NCBI GenBank assembly: GCA_025362495.1
Contig: JANYGI010000176.1
Coordinates: 1 to 64,000, forward strand
DNA: 64,000 bases
Source: Byssovorax sp.
Lineage (GTDB): Bacteria; Myxococcota_A; Polyangia; Polyangiales; Polyangiaceae
Direction: 5' to 3'
The notes under the pieces are model-generated. The model saw only the letters and a list, made by a program, of their open reading frames with translations. It was not told the origin of the DNA and searched no databases. This document shows positions 32,045-40,764 of the stretch, piece after piece. Both the position numbers and the translations under genes were made by a program. Position 1 is the first letter of the stretch. Every line of letters begins with the position of its first letter.

Positions 32045-33930
32045 GGCGCGTCGCGACGCTCGGAGCCGCGCTGGCGGCGCTGCTTGCCTCGGCCGGCGCC
32101 ACGGCCGAAGAGGGCCGCTTCGATGCGCAGGTGTTCCGCCCCTCGGCGGCGCCGCGCGATCTGGTGATGGTGCAGAAGTCGGAGGTGATCGGCAACCTCT
32201 CTCCGACGTTCGGCCTCTTCACCAACATTGCCCTCGATCCGCTGGTGCTCGTCAACAAGAACACCTCGCAGCGCGTCAGCGCCGTGGCCGCGAGGCTCGA
32301 GCTCACGGGCATGGCGGGGATCGGCTTCTTCAACTGGTTCGACGTCTCGGTCGCCGTGCCGTTCGTGGCCTGGCAGTCGGGCGACAACCTCCGTCCGATT
32401 GGCACCGAGGGGCCGGTGAAATCGAGCGCGATGGGCGATCTCCGCCTCTCGTCCAAGGTCGCGATCCCGTATTTCAACCGCAAGGACGAGGTCAAGAGCG
32501 GCTTCGGCATGGCGGTCGTGGGCAACGTCAACCTGCCGACCGGGAGCGTCGACGCGTTCACGAGCGACGGTGTCGTCACCTACGGCGGCTCGCTCATCGC
32601 CGATTACCGCTTCAGCTTTGGCCTGCTCGTCGCGGCCAACGGGGGCTTCTGGCTCCGCCCGGACCGGCAGCTCGCGGGCGTTCGCATCGGCAACATGGCC
32701 TCGTTCGGGCTCTCGGCCGAGGCGTATGTCATCCAGCGCTGGGGCGTGTCCGTCATCGGCGAGGTCTACGGTTACCCGTCGTTGACGACGTACCCCGACA
32801 GCATCCGGCAGATCCCGGCCGAGTTCCTCCTCGGCGCCCGCTGGCAAACCAAGCAGGGTGTCTCGGTCACCATCGGTGGCAGCTTCGGCGCGGCCTGCGG
32901 CTTCGGGGCGCCGGCCGTCCGCTTCTTCACCAGCATCACCTGGCAGCCGAAGACGTCACGCGAGCAGGACGAGATCAACCGCCTTCAAGAGGTGGACTCC
33001 GACGATCCCGATCACGACGGCCTGATCGGTGCGGCGGACCATTGCCCCACCGTGCCGGGCGCGCCCGAGAACCTGGGCTGCCCCGACAAGGACTCCGACG
33101 GCGACGGCGTGATCGACCGCGAGGACGAGTGCCCCGATCTGCCCGGCGGCCCGCGCGGGAAGCATGGCTGTCCGACGGCGTTCGTGAAGGGCGACGAGAT
33201 TGTCATCCTCGACGAGGTCCACTTCGCGACGGACAAGGACATCTTGCTCGACGAGTCGAAGCCCGTCCTGCTCGACGTGGTCGAGGTGCTGCTCGCCCAC
33301 CCCGAATTGCGCGAGGTGGTGATCGAGGGCCACACCGACATCCGCGCCACCGACGCTTACAACATGAACCTCTCGCAGCGCCGGGTGAACAGCGCCATGG
33401 CGTTCATGGTCGCGAGCGGCGTCGATCCGTCGCGGGTCACGGCCAAGGGGTTTGGCCACACGCAGCCGGTCTACGACGACACGGGCTGCCTCGGTCCCGA
33501 CGAGGGCCTGAGCCCCGATTGCAAGCGGATGACGTCCAAGAACCGCCGCGTCGTGTTCCGCATCCTCCGCCGCGGGGCGCCTCCGCCGCGGCCGATCAGC
33601 GGGACGCCGGACGGCAACGCCTCGTCGCTCCCCTCGAAGAACACGGTGCTGCCGAGCAACACCAACGTCCTGCCCACGCAGAGCAACCTGCCGAACAAGG
33701 GGCAAGGCGTGCTCGACAACAAGGGCGTGCTCCCCACGGCGCCGGACCACGCTGCGCCCGAGCAGCACGTGTTGCCGACGCAGAGTGGCACTCTCCCGAG
33801 CGGCACCGTGCTGCCGAAGTCGGGCGCGACGAAGAAGGATCCCGCGAAGAAAGACGCGCCGAAGAAGGTGGAACCGCCCAGCGACGATCCGAAAGCGCCC
33901 GTGAAGAAGGGCACTCCCAACCTGTTCTGA
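32041..33930 (+). CDS. traB: TraB-like OmpA-family outer-membrane protein
   Basis: 629 residues from a GTG overlapping the traA stop. After a signal peptide (VATLGAALAALLASAGATAEE), about 290 residues of beta-barrel strands follow. Two calcium-type thrombospondin-3 repeats (DSDDPDHDGLIGAADHCPT; DKDSDGDGVIDREDECPD) come next, then an OmpA peptidoglycan-binding domain (VIEGHTDIRATDAYNMNLSQ ... RVVFRILRRG, residues about 385-510). Position and architecture match TraB, the partner needed for outer membrane exchange. The C-terminal 115 residues are an unusual low-complexity tail with repeated VLP motifs and Lys/Pro clusters, not seen in ordinary OmpA proteins. Confidence 0.82.
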   Translation: MRRVATLGAALAALLASAGATAEEGRFDAQVFRPSAAPRDLVMVQKSEVIGNLSPTFGLFTNIALDPLVLVNKNTSQRVSAVAARLELTGMAGIGFFNWFDVSVAVPFVAWQSGDNLRPIGTEGPVKSSAMGDLRLSSKVAIPYFNRKDEVKSGFGMAVVGNVNLPTGSVDAFTSDGVVTYGGSLIADYRFSFGLLVAANGGFWLRPDRQLAGVRIGNMASFGLSAEAYVIQRWGVSVIGEVYGYPSLTTYPDSIRQIPAEFLLGARWQTKQGVSVTIGGSFGAACGFGAPAVRFFTSITWQPKTSREQDEINRLQEVDSDDPDHDGLIGAADHCPTVPGAPENLGCPDKDSDGDGVIDREDECPDLPGGPRGKHGCPTAFVKGDEIVILDEVHFATDKDILLDESKPVLLDVVEVLLAHPELREVVIEGHTDIRATDAYNMNLSQRRVNSAMAFMVASGVDPSRVTAKGFGHTQPVYDDTGCLGPDEGLSPDCKRMTSKNRRVVFRILRRGAPPPRPISGTPDGNASSLPSKNTVLPSNTNVLPTQSNLPNKGQGVLDNKGVLPTAPDHAAPEQHVLPTQSGTLPSGTVLPKSGATKKDPAKKDAPKKVEPPSDDPKAPVKKGTPNLF

Positions 33931-33954
33931 GCGAGCGGCCCGCGGGGGCTAACA

Positions 33955-33989
33955 GGTGTCGGGCCGGGCGCGCAGGCCCTCCCGACACC
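33955..33989. terminator. bidirectional terminator between convergent genes
   Basis: Perfect 9-bp inverted repeat GGTGTCGGG (33955-33963) / CCCGACACC (33981-33989) with a GC-rich inner loop that can extend the stem. It lies between the convergent traB and the minus-strand lipoprotein gene, 20-25 bp from each stop. No T-run on either side. Confidence 0.65.
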
Positions 33990-34009
33990 GGGCTCGCCGG
34001 CCGAAGCGG

Positions 34010-34549
34010 TTACTTCTTCTTGGGTGTCGTCGGCGGCTTGACGGGGGGCTTGCCGGCCTTCGCGGAGGACGTCGGGGCGGCGGGGGCGGCCGAGGGCACG
34101 GCGGTCGGCTCGGCGGTCGGCTCGGGGGCGGGCTCGGCGCTGGGCTCGGCGCTGGCTGCGCCGGCGGGGCGCTTGTTCGGGAGCTTGAGCGGGGTCGCGC
34201 CGCTGCTCGCGGGGCGGCGGAGCCAGATGATGGCGGTACCGCTCGAGACCGTCGCGTAGGTCGCGTTCTCGGCGCGGACCTCTTCGTTCACGGCCTCGAT
34301 CACCGCGTCGCCGCCCACGGCGCACGCGGCCTTGCGGAGCGACTCGAGGCGCTCGGCCTCGGTGCGGGCCTTCGGATCGCTGCTGATGGGCTGGAGGCGG
34401 TGGTACTCCGAGGCGGGATCGGTGCCCGCCGGGACGACCTGCATGTCGCTGCAGAACTCGCCCGAGGGGGTGCGTTTGTCTTTGAACGAGGCGCACGCGG
34501 CACCAGCAAAGATCGGGGCGACGAGGGCGGCGAGGAGCAGGCGACGCAT
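34010..34549 (-). CDS. small lipoprotein, DUF4156-like
   Basis: 179 residues. The signal peptide ends GAACAS, giving a lipobox AGAAC with Cys19. The mature part (VPAGTDPASEYHRLQPISSD, then ACAVGGDAVIEAVNEE and YATVSSGTAIIWL) resembles DUF4156-type outer-membrane lipoproteins, which share the C..GGDA pattern and a final YxxxSG strand. The last 50 residues are a Pro/Ala/Glu/Lys tail of the type that spans the cell wall (EPAPEPTAEPTAVPS). It is the second gene of a short minus-strand pair, 68 bp downstream of a beta-barrel protein. Confidence 0.7.
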   Translation of the reverse strand: MRRLLLAALVAPIFAGAACASFKDKRTPSGEFCSDMQVVPAGTDPASEYHRLQPISSDPKARTEAERLESLRKAACAVGGDAVIEAVNEEVRAENATYATVSSGTAIIWLRRPASSGATPLKLPNKRPAGAASAEPSAEPAPEPTAEPTAVPSAAPAAPTSSAKAGKPPVKPPTTPKKK

Positions 34550-34617
34550 CGCGAGGGTTTTAGCAGGGATGTGGGCCCCGCAGCAAGACACGCGCGGGTT
34601 CGGCCTGCGCGTCTCGG

Positions 34618-35439
34618 TCAGAAGAAGGCATAGCCGCGGAGCGCGAGGCCCGCGGTGTACACATCGAGGTTGAGCTTCTGCGCCGCGGGATCCGTCGCGC
34701 CTGGCTGCGTGAATTTCGGCCAGGTGAAGAACGGATCGATCTCCAGGATCGGGTGCTCGGTCCCGATCGTGAAGCCCGCGAAGAAGCCGAGGGGCACGGT
34801 GACCGACGTCCCCGGGCTCTTGACGTCGACGATGTAGACGCTGGTCTGCGCGCCCGCGTGGAGCGTGTCGACGAGGTTGAGCGCGAACGCGACCGGCAGA
34901 TCGAGGCCGACCAGCGTGGGCGAGCCCTTGGCGATGGTGACGGGCAGGCCGGCGCCGAAGTCGAGGCGCACCGACTTGCCGATGTGGACCGCCATCGGCA
35001 CGCTCGGCTCGGCGATCATCCCGGCCGTCGCCGACGCGGTGACGATGGTGATCTTGCCGCGGAAGCCGAGCTCGAACGCGCTGCTGATCAGGCCGAAGGT
35101 GGCGCCGAGCGTGGGGTTTCCGTAGGCCAGCTTGGGCAGGACCTGGATCTGCGCGAGCGACGCGTCGACCTCGAGCTGGCGGGTGATCCCGAACTTCGCG
35201 CCGCCCTGGATCGTGAGGTTGGTGGCGACGTCGCGCTGCGCGGCCTTGGGATCCGCGACGAAGCGCGTGATGTCGGCGGACACGTACGGCTCGAGCGACT
35301 GGGCGTGCAGCGTCAACGGTCGCTGGGCGTACTGGAGCGGATAGTCTTCCTGATCGTCGTCGTTGGCGCGCGCGGTGTGGGTGAACGACGCGAGGGCGGC
35401 GCCCGCGCAGAGGCTGGCAAGCATGATCGAACGACGCAC
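34618..35439 (-). CDS. outer-membrane beta-barrel protein, function unknown
   Basis: 273 residues with a signal peptide (MLASLCAGAALASFTHTARA) followed by an acidic stretch (NDDDQED). Alternating hydrophobic strands with aromatic ends run through the whole protein (FGITRQLEVDASLAQIQVLP; SVRLDFGAGLPVTIA), and the last residues (ALRGYAFF) give the C-terminal Phe that BamA recognises. There are no Cys. It is probably a porin-like or structural barrel. It is in the same direction and close to the DUF4156-like lipoprotein gene. Confidence 0.75.
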   Translation of the reverse strand: MRRSIMLASLCAGAALASFTHTARANDDDQEDYPLQYAQRPLTLHAQSLEPYVSADITRFVADPKAAQRDVATNLTIQGGAKFGITRQLEVDASLAQIQVLPKLAYGNPTLGATFGLISSAFELGFRGKITIVTASATAGMIAEPSVPMAVHIGKSVRLDFGAGLPVTIAKGSPTLVGLDLPVAFALNLVDTLHAGAQTSVYIVDVKSPGTSVTVPLGFFAGFTIGTEHPILEIDPFFTWPKFTQPGATDPAAQKLNLDVYTAGLALRGYAFF

Positions 35440-35660
35440 GTCGAACCTCCCGGTGAGCGCGCCCCGACCGAGGCGGCCATTGATTGTACCATGGTCGTGC
35501 GCGAGACCGGTAATGCACGCGGCTGTTGCGGCGGATCATGAGGATCTTGGCGGGGCGACTCGGCCCGATTCCGCCGTCCGGCGGGCGCACGTCGTCCTCG
35601 GGACCGTGCTACCGTCTCCGCCGCCTTGCTTCTCGCCTGAGATCTCGACCGGAGGATATC

Positions 35661-37475
35661 GTGAGCACCACGCGGAACAACCTTCCCCTCGCGATGGGGT
35701 TAGCGCTCGGATCCACGAGCATTTTTGCGACGTTCGCGTCGTGCACCGATTCGTATCGCGGCGTGGTGCCGTCGATGGGCGGCGGCGGCGGCACCCCCGC
35801 AGCCACCGTGACGAGCGGCGCCGGCGGCGAGGGTGGTCTGTTCATGGAGGGCGGGCCGCCCCAGTGCGACCTCACCTGCTCCAACGACCTCAAGACCGTC
35901 ATCGATTGCATGGGCGTCACCAAGACGACGTGCACCGTGGATCAAGGCTGCTCCAACGGCGTCTGCATCGATAATCCGTGCAAGGCGGCCGACGAGTCGA
36001 AGAGCTCGTACGGGTGTGACTACTGGGCCCTGAAGACGGCGCTCCGCCCGCAGGCCGACGGAGCGTGCTTTGCGGCGTTCGTCGCCAACACCTGGGGCAA
36101 GCCGGTTCACCTCGCGGTCGATCGCGGCGGCGTGGCCCTGCCCACCGAGACGTTCACGTACATCCCGAAGGGGCAGGGCAACACCGTCACGTACGCACCT
36201 TATGACGCCGTCGCCGGCCTCGACGTGGGGCAGGTTGCCATTCTGTTCCTGTCGCGCAAGAAGGCGGGGAGCTCGGTCATCGATTGCCCGAAGGCGGCGG
36301 CGATCAGCACCGAGACGGGCGTGGTCGGGACGGGGCGCGGATCGGCGTTCCACATCACGTCGGACTACCCGGTGGTGGCCTATCAGATTGACCCGTACGG
36401 CGGCGGCGCTGCGGCCGTCACCTCGGCGACTCTGCTCTTGCCGACGAGCGCGTGGGACACCAACTACATCGCCATCAACGCCTACAAGTCCTCCGAGGTC
36501 GACGGGTTCACGGGCGGGAATCCCTCGCTCGACATCCTCGCGTACCAGGACGGGACCGACGTGAAGATCCTCCCCAACGTGGATATCGTCGCGGGGACGA
36601 ACGTGATCGCGGGGACGGCGAACACGCCGGTGACGTACACCCTCAACAAGGGGGAGTTTCTCCAGATCACGCAGCCGGCCGAGCTGACGGGCAGCCCGAT
36701 CGAGGCCACGAAGCCCGTTGGCGTCTTCGGCGCCTCGGCGTGCATGACGGTGCCCAACGGGGTCAACGACTGCGACTCTGCGCAGCAGCAGCTCGCCCCG
36801 GTGAAGGCGCTCGGCAACGAGTACGCGGCGGTGCGTTACCGTGGCCGAGGCGGCATGGACGAGGCGCCCCCGTGGCGGCTCGTGGGCGCCGTCAAAGGCA
36901 CCAAGCTGACGTGGACGCCGTCGACGCCGGCGGGCGCGCCGACGACGCTCGACGTCGGGCAGGTGGCGGAGTTCAGCTCCACGGGGCAGTTCGTGGTGGC
37001 CAGTCAGGACGCGGATCACCCGTTCTATCTCGGCGGGTACATGACGGGCGGCGAGCCGTTCGGCGGCGAGGGAGATCCGGACTGGGTCAACGTCATCCCT
37101 CCTTCGCAGTACCTCAACAACTATGTTCTCTTCACCGATCCGACGTACCCGGAGACGAGCCTCGTCGTCGTGCGGACTCCCTCGAAGGTGGACAAGTCGT
37201 TCGCCGACGTCACCCTCGGCTGCGCGGGGAAGCTCACGGGCTGGCAGAAGGTCGGAGCCTACGAGTACACCCGCGTCGATCTCGTGACGGGGGACTTCAT
37301 GGGTGTGGGCGGCTGCACCAACGGTCGTCAAGAGATGTCGAGCGCGCTGCCCTTCGGCGTCACCGTGTGGGGCTGGGGCAACACCCAGCAGACCAAGCTA
37401 GTGTCGTACGCGTACCCCGCGGGCGCCGGCTTCCAGCCGATCAACAAAGTCGTCGTCCCCGCCATCCCGCAGTAG
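35661..37475 (+). CDS. IgGFc-binding-domain lipoprotein
   Basis: 604 residues from a GTG 7 nt after GGAGG. The start is a lipoprotein signal (LPLAMGLALGSTSIFATFASC) with a Gly linker, then a small Cys-rich segment (CDLTCSNDLKTVIDC). The large remaining part matches the IgGFc-binding N-terminal domain: GSAFHITSDYPVVAYQIDPYGG, ATLLLPTSAWDTNYIA, PVGVFGASACMTVP, EYAAVRYRGRG and VVASQDADHPFYLGGYMTGG. In myxobacteria these are abundant surface-exposed proteins of unknown binding partner; in animals they lie in mucin-like FCGBP. The OmpA gene begins 19 bp later, so co-expression is likely. Confidence 0.85.
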   Translation: MSTTRNNLPLAMGLALGSTSIFATFASCTDSYRGVVPSMGGGGGTPAATVTSGAGGEGGLFMEGGPPQCDLTCSNDLKTVIDCMGVTKTTCTVDQGCSNGVCIDNPCKAADESKSSYGCDYWALKTALRPQADGACFAAFVANTWGKPVHLAVDRGGVALPTETFTYIPKGQGNTVTYAPYDAVAGLDVGQVAILFLSRKKAGSSVIDCPKAAAISTETGVVGTGRGSAFHITSDYPVVAYQIDPYGGGAAAVTSATLLLPTSAWDTNYIAINAYKSSEVDGFTGGNPSLDILAYQDGTDVKILPNVDIVAGTNVIAGTANTPVTYTLNKGEFLQITQPAELTGSPIEATKPVGVFGASACMTVPNGVNDCDSAQQQLAPVKALGNEYAAVRYRGRGGMDEAPPWRLVGAVKGTKLTWTPSTPAGAPTTLDVGQVAEFSSTGQFVVASQDADHPFYLGGYMTGGEPFGGEGDPDWVNVIPPSQYLNNYVLFTDPTYPETSLVVVRTPSKVDKSFADVTLGCAGKLTGWQKVGAYEYTRVDLVTGDFMGVGGCTNGRQEMSSALPFGVTVWGWGNTQQTKLVSYAYPAGAGFQPINKVVVPAIPQ

Positions 37476-37494
37476 GAAATAAAGAGTCTTCGCG

Positions 37495-39030
37495 ATGATT
37501 CGATTCTCCTCCTCCTCTTCGTCCTCACGGCGCCGCGCGGGGCGCTCGCTCGCGGCGCTCCTCGCCGCCTCGTCGATTGGCCTCGTCCCGGCGCTCGCCC
37601 GGGCGCAGACCTCGACGTTCACCGTCGACCGGCTGGTGATGGCCGGCGCCCCCGACGACGGGATCGGGGTCTGGCGGCCGGAGGTGGCGCGGGATACGCG
37701 CTTCTTCGGGCAGCTCGGGCTCGGGTTTGCCGTCAATCCGTTCCGCGTCGACAACTACGTCGACGATCTCAACAAGGCCGAGAAGATTGCCGGTCCGCCG
37801 GTGTCGCGCCAGCTCATCGCGTACCTGAACGCGGGCGTGGAGCTGTTCAATCGGGCCTCGCTCCAGGTGGCGTTTCCGCTGGTGCTCAATCAGGCGGGGA
37901 GCCCGACCAACAACACCCAGGCGAACCTGCCGCAGAACTCGGTGGATCTGAAGTCGGCGGCGCCGATGGACCTGCGCCTCGAGGGGCGCTTCGTCGTCTT
38001 CCGCAACGAGGCGAAGTCGTTCAAGCTGGCGCTCTCGGCGTCGGTGTTCCTCCCGACGGGCAACAAGCTCTCGTTCGCGGGCGACGGCAGCGCGGGCGCC
38101 GCGTTCGGCTTCGCCACGGAGTACAACGCGAAATCGTTCTACGCGGTGCTCAACGCGGCCTACCGACTCCGCCCTTTCGCCAACCTGAACGAGCTCAACG
38201 TTTCGAACGAGGTGCTTTATGGCGTCGGGGCGTACGTGCCTCTCCGCAAGGGGACGCTCCGCGTCGGCGCCGAGGTCTTCGGCGCGTTTGGCGCGGGGAA
38301 GAAGAACGTCGGCGATCTCGACACGACGCCGCTCGAGTGGAACGTCAACGGGCGGATGTACTTCACGGCGCAGCGGCAGCTCTGGGCCGGGCTCTCGGCG
38401 GGGACGCGGCTCACGGGCGGATACGCGCCCGACTTTCGCTCGGTCCTGGTGCTCGGCGGGGATTTCGGGATCAAGGACACCGATCCTTCGTCGCCGAGCC
38501 CGCGGTACTCGTTCAATGTCTCCGACGACGCCGACGTCGACAAGGATGGTATCCCGGACGAGGTCGACGCGTGCCCGCGCGAGCCCGGCGAGCTCAACAG
38601 CAACCCGGACATGAACGGGTGTCCGAAGTACATCCGCCGGATCAGCGGCTCGGCCGAGATCGAGATCCTGAAGCAGGTGGAGTTCGCCTTCGACAAGTCG
38701 GAGATCCTGCCGGTGAGCTATCCCATCCTCGACGAGGTGGTGCGTTTGCTCCAGGTGAGCACCGAGATCAAGCTGGTGAGCATCGAGGGGCACACCGACA
38801 ATCAGGGCAAGGTCGACTACAACCAGAAGCTGTCGGAGGATCGGGCCAACAGCGTGATGGGGTATCTGGTGCAAAAGGGCATCGAGGCGGGTCGGCTGAC
38901 GGCGACTGGATTCGGGATGACGAAGCCGCTCGTGAGCAACGATACCGAGGCTGGGCAGCAGCGGAATCGACGGGTGGAGTTCAAGATCAAGCAGCAGGTG
39001 GCGCCGACGGAGGTGCCTGCGAAGCGCTGA
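37495..39030 (+). CDS. OmpA-family outer-membrane protein with TSP3 repeat
   Basis: 511 residues. The Ser/Arg-rich start and hydrophobic core (LAALLAASSIGLVPALARA) form a signal peptide. A beta-barrel of roughly 320 residues follows, then a Ca-binding thrombospondin-3-like loop (DADVDKDGIPDEVDACP), and an OmpA domain (VEFAFDKSEILPVSYP; VSIEGHTDNQGKVDYNQ; GQQRNRRVEFKIK) that binds peptidoglycan. It is parallel in design to the traB-like gene 5 kb upstream but shorter and without the VLP tail. It lies 19 bp behind the IgGFc-binding gene. Confidence 0.85.
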   Translation: MIRFSSSSSSSRRRAGRSLAALLAASSIGLVPALARAQTSTFTVDRLVMAGAPDDGIGVWRPEVARDTRFFGQLGLGFAVNPFRVDNYVDDLNKAEKIAGPPVSRQLIAYLNAGVELFNRASLQVAFPLVLNQAGSPTNNTQANLPQNSVDLKSAAPMDLRLEGRFVVFRNEAKSFKLALSASVFLPTGNKLSFAGDGSAGAAFGFATEYNAKSFYAVLNAAYRLRPFANLNELNVSNEVLYGVGAYVPLRKGTLRVGAEVFGAFGAGKKNVGDLDTTPLEWNVNGRMYFTAQRQLWAGLSAGTRLTGGYAPDFRSVLVLGGDFGIKDTDPSSPSPRYSFNVSDDADVDKDGIPDEVDACPREPGELNSNPDMNGCPKYIRRISGSAEIEILKQVEFAFDKSEILPVSYPILDEVVRLLQVSTEIKLVSIEGHTDNQGKVDYNQKLSEDRANSVMGYLVQKGIEAGRLTATGFGMTKPLVSNDTEAGQQRNRRVEFKIKQQVAPTEVPAKR

Positions 39031-39058
39031 GGCGGGGTGAGCGCGGCGTCCCTCGATG

Positions 39059-39180
39059 TGGGTCGGGGGGCGTGGATCGGGGCGGTGGGGCTTTGGGGGC
39101 GTCGGGGCGGCGTGGGGTGGGGATGGGAGGAGGGGCGGGGGCGGGGTGGCTCGATGGGGGTGGAGCGGCTGCGCCGGGGG
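39059..39180 (+). other. G-rich tract with multiple G-runs (possible G-quadruplex)
   Basis: Immediately 3' of the OmpA gene, about 120 bases on the plus strand hold more than a dozen runs of three or more Gs (for example GGGGGG at 39065, GGGGG at 39135) with short spacers. Such runs are expected to fold into G-quadruplexes in ssDNA or in the 3' RNA. The composition stands out even in this GC-rich genome. Confidence 0.6.
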
Positions 39181-39210
39181 CGACGTGCGACGCTCGACGT
39201 TCATGACTGA

Positions 39211-39331
39211 CCCACGTTGGAGTTCGGCGCGGGAGCGGGAGCGGGATGGACCGCGGTGGTTCGATCGCGGCGGGGGACCGCTCGTGGGCTGGCCGCCTCG
39301 GCGTCGACATTCGAAACTCACCCACGTTGGG
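39211..39331. repeat. dispersed repeat family, two diverged copies
   Basis: CCCACGTTGG at 39211-39220 and CCCACGTTGGG at 39321-39331. Similarity extends further: both are preceded by a CGTCGAC/CTCGAC-containing stretch and followed by TTCGGCGCG, so the repeat unit here is about 40 bp. They lie in the 462-bp gap between the OmpA gene and the convergent histidine kinase gene, which otherwise contains only the G-rich tract. Confidence 0.7.
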
Positions 39332-39492
39332 ATTCGGCGCGTTCTGCGAGTTGCTGGCGAGGCAGGGTTTTTTGGCGAGCGCGCTGAGGCCTCGATCTTG
39401 CTGGAGCTCTGGGTCGGAGACCGCAGTCGGGATCGTGGCCTCGGCTTCGCGCCGGGGGCCCGGCCACGTCGCCGTGCTGGGGAGGCGGTCGA

Positions 39493-40764
39493 TCAGATCG
39501 CGACAGCGGCGACAGGCAAAGCGATCGCGACGCGGGCGCCACCTTCGAGGCGGTTTTCGGCGTAGGCGCGGCCGCCGTGGGCCTCGGCGATGCGCTTGAC
39601 CAGCGAGAGACCGAGGCCGAGCGATCCCTGCTCGGATCGTCGGTAAAATGGCTCGAAGATGCGGACCTCTTCGCCGTCGGTGAAGCCCGCGCCGTGGTCT
39701 TCGACCTCGATGGCGATCTCGTCGCCGTCGCGGCGGACGCGGACGTGCTCGATGCCCCCGCCGTGCTTCTTGGCGTTGTCGACCAGGTTGGCGAGGGCGC
39801 GCGCGAGGAGCGTGGCGTCGGCCTCGACGCGCAACGGCTCGGCGTCGCCCTCGGCACCCACGTTGAGAACGCCGGCGTCGACGCCAGCGCGCTCGAGGGC
39901 GCGCGCGGTGGCCTCGACGGCGTTGATGGGGCGGCGCGAGAGGACGGCGAAATCGAGGCGCGAGCTCGCGAGGAGATCGCCGACGAGTGCGTCCATCTCG
40001 ACGACCTCGCGATCGAGATCGTCGAACGTCTTGTCAGGGACGCCCTTGTCGCGGCCGAGCTCGGTGATCAAGCGGATGCGCGCGAGCGGCGTGCGCAGCT
40101 CGTGCGAGACGGCGGCGAGGAGCTCGCGCTGCTCGGTGAGGTGCCGCTCGATGCGCGACGCCATGTTGTTGATGGTGAGCGCCAGGGCCGCCGCCTCGCC
40201 GTGATGATGATGGCGTCCGAGCTTCGCGCGGGCCGCGAAATTACCGGAGCCGAGCTCGTGCGCGACGCGGGCGAGCTCGGCCATCGGCTGCGCGAGGCGG
40301 TGGGCGATCTTGCCCGACGCCGCCCAGAGGATCGCCAGGGTGACGAAGAGGGGGAGCGCGATCTGGAAGGGGCTGGTGCGGTAGCGATCCGCGCAGAGGG
40401 AGACGCGCCCGAGCGTCTGGTCGCCACGCGTGATCGGGAGGATCATCGGCTTGCCCTCGCAGGGGCCGCCGTACGAAGCGATCGCGGCGCCGTCGCGGCT
40501 CTCGAGGATCACGGTGGCATCGAGATCCTGGCTCACGGTCCGCGCGAGGGCGTCGCGCTGTTGCGGCGAGTCCCAGGCGCTGGCGAAGACGTCGCCCGCG
40601 AGGTTGTGGGCGCGCACGGCCTCGCGTTTCCATCCGGTGGCGCCGCCCCCCGCGGCTCCCATGACGAAGGCGACGGCCATCCCGGTGAAGAGGATCGTCG
40701 CGCCGAACCACAGGAACATGCGGCGGTGAAGGCGCGCGCGGATGAAGCAGAGGACGGGGTTCAC
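39493..40764 (-). CDS. sensor histidine kinase, CpxA-like
   Basis: 423 residues: TM1 (FLWFGATILFTGMAVAFVMG), a periplasmic loop with two Cys (GGPCEGKPM; SLCADRY), TM2, HAMP (HRLAQPMAELARVAHELGSGNF), then H-box AAVSHELRTPLARIRLI, N-box LVDNAKKHGGG and G-boxes (DHGAGF, LGLGLSLVKRIAEAHGG). Its start overlaps the response-regulator stop (ATGA). With the Spy/CpxP-like gene at the head of the run, it forms a Cpx-like envelope-stress system. The His-rich cytoplasmic loop (GRHHHHGE) could bind metal. Confidence 0.92.
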   Translation of the reverse strand: MNPVLCFIRARLHRRMFLWFGATILFTGMAVAFVMGAAGGGATGWKREAVRAHNLAGDVFASAWDSPQQRDALARTVSQDLDATVILESRDGAAIASYGGPCEGKPMILPITRGDQTLGRVSLCADRYRTSPFQIALPLFVTLAILWAASGKIAHRLAQPMAELARVAHELGSGNFAARAKLGRHHHHGEAAALALTINNMASRIERHLTEQRELLAAVSHELRTPLARIRLITELGRDKGVPDKTFDDLDREVVEMDALVGDLLASSRLDFAVLSRRPINAVEATARALERAGVDAGVLNVGAEGDAEPLRVEADATLLARALANLVDNAKKHGGGIEHVRVRRDGDEIAIEVEDHGAGFTDGEEVRIFEPFYRRSEQGSLGLGLSLVKRIAEAHGGRAYAENRLEGGARVAIALPVAAVAI

